A stretch of 8,324 nt of DNA. It comes from JBBSQE01 sp038258095 (GTDB taxonomy: Bacteria; Actinomycetota; Thermoleophilia; Solirubrobacterales; 70-9). The notes under the pieces are model-generated. The model saw nothing but the letters and a program-made list of their open reading frames with translations. It was not told the origin of the DNA and did not search any database. The stretch lies in assembly GCA_038258095.1 (NCBI GenBank), contig JBBSQE010000143.1, positions 1 to 8,324 on the forward strand. The letters are read 5' to 3'. The position numbers were made by a program, and so were the translations under genes. Within the stretch, counting starts at the first letter, position 1; each line of letters opens with the position of its first letter. This document shows, piece by piece, positions 5,491-8,324 of the stretch.

Positions 5491-6243
5491 TCAGATACGT
5501 AGGAGGACGAGGCCGGCGCCCAAGGCCACCATCCCCAGCGCAAGTGCGATCAGCGCTCCGTCCAGCGGGGCGGCGAGTCGCTCAGCCGTGATCGGGATGA
5601 CGGTGCCGTCGGTCAGGCGCTGCTCGCCCTCCACTGAAACCGTCCGTCTCCGCAATTGGCGGACCGGTGTCGAGAGGCGGCGCTGGGCGAGGGTTATCCC
5701 GAAGCATCCGCCGGCCGCCAGGAGGGCGCTTGCGACGACGTCCGGCTCGCTCAGCGAGAGGGTGTTCACCCACCAAGACGTGAGGACCGGGAACGATCCC
5801 CAGGAGGCGGCGAGCCAGAAGTCGGAGTGGAAGGCGCCCCCGAAGAGCTCGAGGTTGTAGGCGAGGACGAGGAACCCTCCGGCGAGAACAAAGGGTGCAA
5901 GGGTGACGGAAACGGTCACGACACCGGCGATACCGATCGCCAGTGCTCCCGCCAGGCTGATCCCCGCCATCAGCGTCAATGCCCGGTCCGACAGGGCGGT
6001 GCCGAGCGGGCGCCCGGCAAGCTCGTCCAGTGCGTGAGCCGCCACCCCCACCGCAAGGAAGAAAGCCGCGAGGGTGGCCCAGAGGCGGACCGCGTGGATC
6101 TCCGGCGCAACCGCAGCGCCGATCGCGACATTGGCGAGGTTCCAGGCCGTATAGGGAGGGTGCAGGACCGTGACGACATCGCGCCAGCCGCCGCCCCTCA
6201 GCGCATAGAAGGCCGGGCCGCCGAGCGGCCTGTCGTCAGGCAC
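5491..6243 (-). CDS. UbiA-like integral membrane protein
   Basis: A 250-residue polytopic membrane protein with about seven hydrophobic segments at roughly 33-48, 52-74, 88-108, 110-130, 142-160, 166-184 and 228-248. Between the second and third, AHALDELAGRPLGTALSDRAL (69-89) resembles the first loop of UbiA-type prenyltransferases, where an Asp-rich motif precedes an RPL segment followed by S-x3-A-L. Only part of the acidic motif is retained (D73, E74), and the second Asp motif is not evident near AYNLELFGGAFHSD (128-141). It may therefore be a diverged UbiA relative with altered or lost catalysis, or another membrane protein converging on this pattern. A hydrophilic stretch (188-222) precedes the last helix. 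The GTG start overlaps the stop of the methyltransferase gene by 8 nt (GTGCCTGA), with GGGG about 5 nt before it, so the two are translationally coupled. Quinone or prenyl-lipid chemistry is inferred from the pairing. Confidence 0.75.
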   Translation of the reverse strand: MPDDRPLGGPAFYALRGGGWRDVVTVLHPPYTAWNLANVAIGAAVAPEIHAVRLWATLAAFFLAVGVAAHALDELAGRPLGTALSDRALTLMAGISLAGALAIGIAGVVTVSVTLAPFVLAGGFLVLAYNLELFGGAFHSDFWLAASWGSFPVLTSWWVNTLSLSEPDVVASALLAAGGCFGITLAQRRLSTPVRQLRRRTVSVEGEQRLTDGTVIPITAERLAAPLDGALIALALGMVALGAGLVLLRI

Positions 6244-6952
6244 GCGTACCCCAGATCACGACGCCGCCCCCGAGGCTCATGACCTCGGCTCGCGCGTCAG
6301 GAATCCCGGCGGCGCGCCACAGCTCGAGCTGGCGCTCCAGCGGCAACCGCTCATACAAGCCCGTGATGCTCGGCCCGAGGACACGCCCGGCCGCCTGCCA
6401 GTCGGTCGAGATCGCCAGGCCGAACACCGGCAACCCGAACCGGACGTAGGCGCGCCAGAGCAACCGGGCGATCCGATTCGGCGGCACCATGAACTCGAGC
6501 GAGGCGACCCTTCCTCCGGGGCGGACGACTCTCGTGAGCTCGGCGAGCGTCGCGGCCGGATCATCGACGTAGCGGAGGAGATAGGTGAAGGTGAGATGCG
6601 AGAACTCTCCGTCGGCGAAGGGCAGCCGCTCGGCTTGGCCCTGAAGAAGCTCGACACGCCCGGCGAGCGTCGGGTCCGCACCGACTCGCGTCCTCGCAGC
6701 CGAGAGCATCGCGTCGCTCTGGTCGATGCCGACAACCGAGCACCCGTATCTGCCCACGAGCGCAGCGGCGACGAGTCCGGTACCGGTGGCCACATCGAGC
6801 ACCAGGTCGTTCGGTCCTGCGCGAACCCGGGACACCATGCGCCTCCGCCACCGTGGGTCCTGACCGAAGCTGAGTGCCGCCCCGGCCACGTCGTAGCGGC
6901 GCGGCAGGCCACTGAACAGCTGAAGCGCGTGCTGCTTTCGTTCGGTCGTCAC
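6236..6952 (-). CDS. UbiE/MenG-like SAM-dependent methyltransferase
   Basis: A 238-residue class I methyltransferase. The N-terminus LFSGLPRRYDVAGAALSFGQDPRWRRRMV (12-40) follows the F-x4-x2-YD-xN-x-LSFG-x3-WR pattern of UbiE/MenG, the C-methyltransferases of ubiquinone and menaquinone synthesis. The SAM site is LDVATGTG (52-59), with the ribose acidic residue at D77 (VVGIDQS), then LPFADGEFSHLTFTYLLRYVDD (110-131) and RVVRPGGRVASLEF (141-154). Length fits the family. In an actinobacterium the expected quinone is menaquinone, so demethylmenaquinone methylation is a reasonable role, but divergence after residue 155 leaves other lipid-like substrates open. The GTG start is the first in frame after a TAA six codons upstream. 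No Shine-Dalgarno is visible, and a possible -10 element (TAACGT, 6967-6962) lies 9 nt upstream, suggesting a leaderless or near-leaderless message. It overlaps the UbiA-like gene downstream. Confidence 0.88.
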   Translation of the reverse strand: MTTERKQHALQLFSGLPRRYDVAGAALSFGQDPRWRRRMVSRVRAGPNDLVLDVATGTGLVAAALVGRYGCSVVGIDQSDAMLSAARTRVGADPTLAGRVELLQGQAERLPFADGEFSHLTFTYLLRYVDDPAATLAELTRVVRPGGRVASLEFMVPPNRIARLLWRAYVRFGLPVFGLAISTDWQAAGRVLGPSITGLYERLPLERQLELWRAAGIPDARAEVMSLGGGVVIWGTRA

Positions 6953-7004
6953 CGTAGAGCCACGTTAGTGACAGGTGCGACCCGGCCAAGACGGCTTCTG
7001 CGGG

Positions 7005-7409
7005 TCAGCCGGACGGCGCGGCGCCGGGGCGCTGCATCGCCCGACGGCGAAGCATCCCGCCGACGGCCCCGAAAGCGGCACCCAGGACGGTGGTGATCAC
7101 GACCAACAGGATGGCGGGGTGCGGGAGGTCAGCCTTCGCCTCGGCTCCGTGGATCTCGTGGGCAATGAGGATCGAAGCGCCGAAGATCGAGCCGGCCACG
7201 AGGCCGCGCTTTGCGCCGGCCGCTGCTCCCACGTGATCGAAGCCCGCTCCGATCCCGCCGAGGATGCCGATGACCGAGAGCACGAGGTAGGTCCCCTCCG
7301 AGACGCCGAGGAAGTAGCCGGTGATCGCTCCGTAGACGGCCGGAACGACCCCGGCGAGCACGATCTGGAGGGTTCGCGGGTGCTCCGAGAGGAGCGGTGG
7401 CAACTTCAT
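7005..7409 (-). CDS. Small four-helix membrane protein of unknown function
   Basis: A 134-residue protein with four predicted transmembrane helices at about 14-35, 39-59, 68-84 and 98-118, short loops, and a basic C-terminus (RRRAMQRP, 121-128) that is probably cytosolic. The second helix is Gly-rich (SVIGILGGIGAGFDHVG), and HEIHG (84-88) ends the third. I recall similar small membrane proteins in Thermoleophilia but no function for them. It starts 11 nt after the stop of the glycosylase gene on the same strand, so the two are probably co-transcribed. No good ribosome site is seen directly before the ATG (GGAAGG is about 16 nt away, within the end of the upstream gene), which would suit translational coupling. 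The methyltransferase gene follows after 52 nt. Confidence 0.75.
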   Translation of the reverse strand: MKLPPLLSEHPRTLQIVLAGVVPAVYGAITGYFLGVSEGTYLVLSVIGILGGIGAGFDHVGAAAGAKRGLVAGSIFGASILIAHEIHGAEAKADLPHPAILLVVITTVLGAAFGAVGGMLRRRAMQRPGAAPSG

Positions 7410-7420
7410 CTGCCGCGAGC

Positions 7421-8221
7421 CTATGCCTTCCCCGCCGGTTGGCAAGCCGGGCACCACCACATCGTCCTCGCCGCGACCGTCTCGCTTGACACCGGTCCTC
7501 CGCAGCGGCGGCACGTCTCGCGCCGGTAGACCTGCACACCGTCGCGCCCGCGGAGCTTCGAGCGCTGGCCCCTCACCTCGTCCTTCGGGATCGTGATGAT
7601 CGCGCCCGAGCGCTCGCCGTCGCGCAACATCGCCCGCGCCGTTTCCCAGATGCAGTGGAAGTCGGTGCGGCCCAGTTCGCGCGCCGGGACCATCGGGCCG
7701 ATTCCGCAGGCGAAGAGGATCTCTGCCCGGTAGACGTTGCCGATCCCCGCAATCAGGCTCTGGTCGAGGAGAGCGGCCCCGATCGGGATCCGGCGCCTCT
7801 GGATCGCTGCCCATGCCTGCTCCGGATCCGCGTCGGCGCGAAGCGGGTCGGGCCCGAGGCGCGCCAGAAGATTCACCTCGTCCTCCTCGCTCATGAGTTC
7901 CGATGCCGTCGCGCCGGCGAGGTCCACCACCGTGTCTCCTCCGTCGAGGCGGAGGCGCGTCGTCGGCGTCGGGTCCGGCACCTCCCCCTTCCACGTCCTG
8001 AACTTTCCGAACAGGCCGAGGTGGACGTGGAGCGGCAACGTTCCATCAAACCGGTAGAGCAGGTGCTTGCCGTAGGCGTCGACCCGCTCGAGCCGGCGGC
8101 CGTCGAGCTCGGCGGCCACATCCTCCGCCCACCCCTGCGGCGAGCTGACCGCCAGCTCGCGACCGCCCAGCTCCTTTGCCTGGAGGCGCGCGTGGCGATG
8201 AATCGTGTGGCCCTCGGGCAC
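7421..8221 (-). CDS. nei2: Fpg/Nei-family DNA glycosylase/AP lyase, Nei2 type
   Basis: A 266-residue base-excision repair enzyme that removes oxidised bases and nicks the DNA by beta/delta elimination. All key parts are visible: catalytic N-terminus (start)-P2-E3-G4-H5-T6, K52 (AYGKHLLYRF), the HVHLGLFGKF strand (65-74), the helix-two-turn-helix DNA-binding segment ending DQSLIAGIGNVYRAEILF (153-170), and a C-terminal zinc finger with C237, C240, C257 and C260 and the catalytic-loop Arg R252. The pattern PEGHTIHRHARLQ with the SSPQGW segment matches the actinobacterial Nei2 branch rather than MutM. The start is the GTG at 8221, with AAGGAG 4 nt upstream. The frame is open for 20 more codons, but the catalytic Pro must follow the initiator Met directly, so the longer form would be inactive. 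A small membrane protein gene follows after 11 nt. Confidence 0.95.
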   Translation of the reverse strand: MPEGHTIHRHARLQAKELGGRELAVSSPQGWAEDVAAELDGRRLERVDAYGKHLLYRFDGTLPLHVHLGLFGKFRTWKGEVPDPTPTTRLRLDGGDTVVDLAGATASELMSEEDEVNLLARLGPDPLRADADPEQAWAAIQRRRIPIGAALLDQSLIAGIGNVYRAEILFACGIGPMVPARELGRTDFHCIWETARAMLRDGERSGAIITIPKDEVRGQRSKLRGRDGVQVYRRETCRRCGGPVSSETVAARTMWWCPACQPAGKA

Positions 8222-8225
8222 GGCT

Positions 8226-8231
8226 CTCCTT
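8226..8231 (-). promoter_or_regulatory. Ribosome binding site fixing the nei2 start
   Basis: AAGGAG on the minus strand, 4 nt before the GTG whose next codon encodes the catalytic proline. This supports the short form over an ATG at 8281. Confidence 0.85.
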
Positions 8232-8251
8232 GATCGCTCGAGTTGTCGCCG

Positions 8252-8272
8252 CAGGTCCGGCATGCGGACCTG
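8252..8272. promoter_or_regulatory. Perfect 8-bp inverted repeat upstream of nei2
   Basis: CAGGTCCG and CGGACCTG are separated by 5 nt, about 30 nt before the nei2 start. It could be an operator for a dimeric regulator or an RNA hairpin in the leader. No T-tract follows on either strand, which argues against a terminator. Confidence 0.4.
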
Positions 8273-8324
8273 GGACGACAATGATGGCCACTGCGCCCCT
8301 CGGCTGGCAGGCGGAGCGACGGGA

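Noticed and set aside
8222..8281. N-terminal extension of the nei2-type protein to an ATG at 8281
   Set aside because: The catalytic proline must be residue 2, and a good ribosome site sits directly before the GTG at 8221.

Overview
The window looks like chromosomal DNA of a high-GC actinobacterium, most plausibly of the class Thermoleophilia (Solirubrobacterales or Gaiellales). This rests on the GC-rich codon use, frequent GTG starts, an actinobacterial-type initiator tRNA with a C1-U72 mismatch, a Nei2-type DNA glycosylase, and small membrane and lipoprotein families I associate with that class. The placement is inference from protein style; no marker gene in the window settles it.

Layout, left to right. 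(1) 2-775 (+): 3' part of a multi-pass membrane protein with a basic tail, cut by the window edge. (2) 846-1283 (-): a VOC/glyoxalase-fold protein, convergent with the first gene. (3) 1284-1840: gene-poor, ending in a minus-strand terminator. (4) 1841-2398 (-): a RibD-C/DHFR-like reductase, with a possible 14-codon upstream ORF overlapping its start. (5) 2440-2961: gene-poor and repeat-bearing. (6) Plus-strand run: a second RibD-C/DHFR-like reductase (2962-3594), an AlaDH/PNT-family protein resembling N5-(carboxyethyl)ornithine synthase (3667-4833), and a small predicted lipoprotein (4981-5268). (7) 5338-5411 (-): initiator tRNA-Met, with a promoter (5422-5450) and a terminator (5306-5332). 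(8) Minus-strand run read from 8221 down to 5491: nei2-type glycosylase, a four-helix membrane protein, a UbiE/MenG-like methyltransferase and an overlapping UbiA-like membrane protein.

The least expected feature is a roughly 45-bp unit made of the tRNA-fMet terminator hairpin plus the last few bases of the tRNA acceptor strand. It occurs three times in the same orientation: once in place beside the complete tRNA (5299-5346) and twice at lower coordinates without a tRNA (2527-2571 and 1727-1774). Together the copies bracket the stretch holding the two reductases, the AlaDH-like gene and the lipoprotein. A complete tRNA at one end with 3'-end fragments beyond the cargo is the geometry left by integration at a tRNA 3' end. 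No integrase is visible, so a dispersed terminator-derived repeat family is an equally serious explanation.

Functionally, the methyltransferase and UbiA-like protein are translationally coupled and suggest membrane quinone or prenyl-lipid chemistry. The glycosylase is base-excision repair. The reductases and AlaDH-like enzyme are NAD(P)H-type redox enzymes whose substrates cannot be read from sequence.
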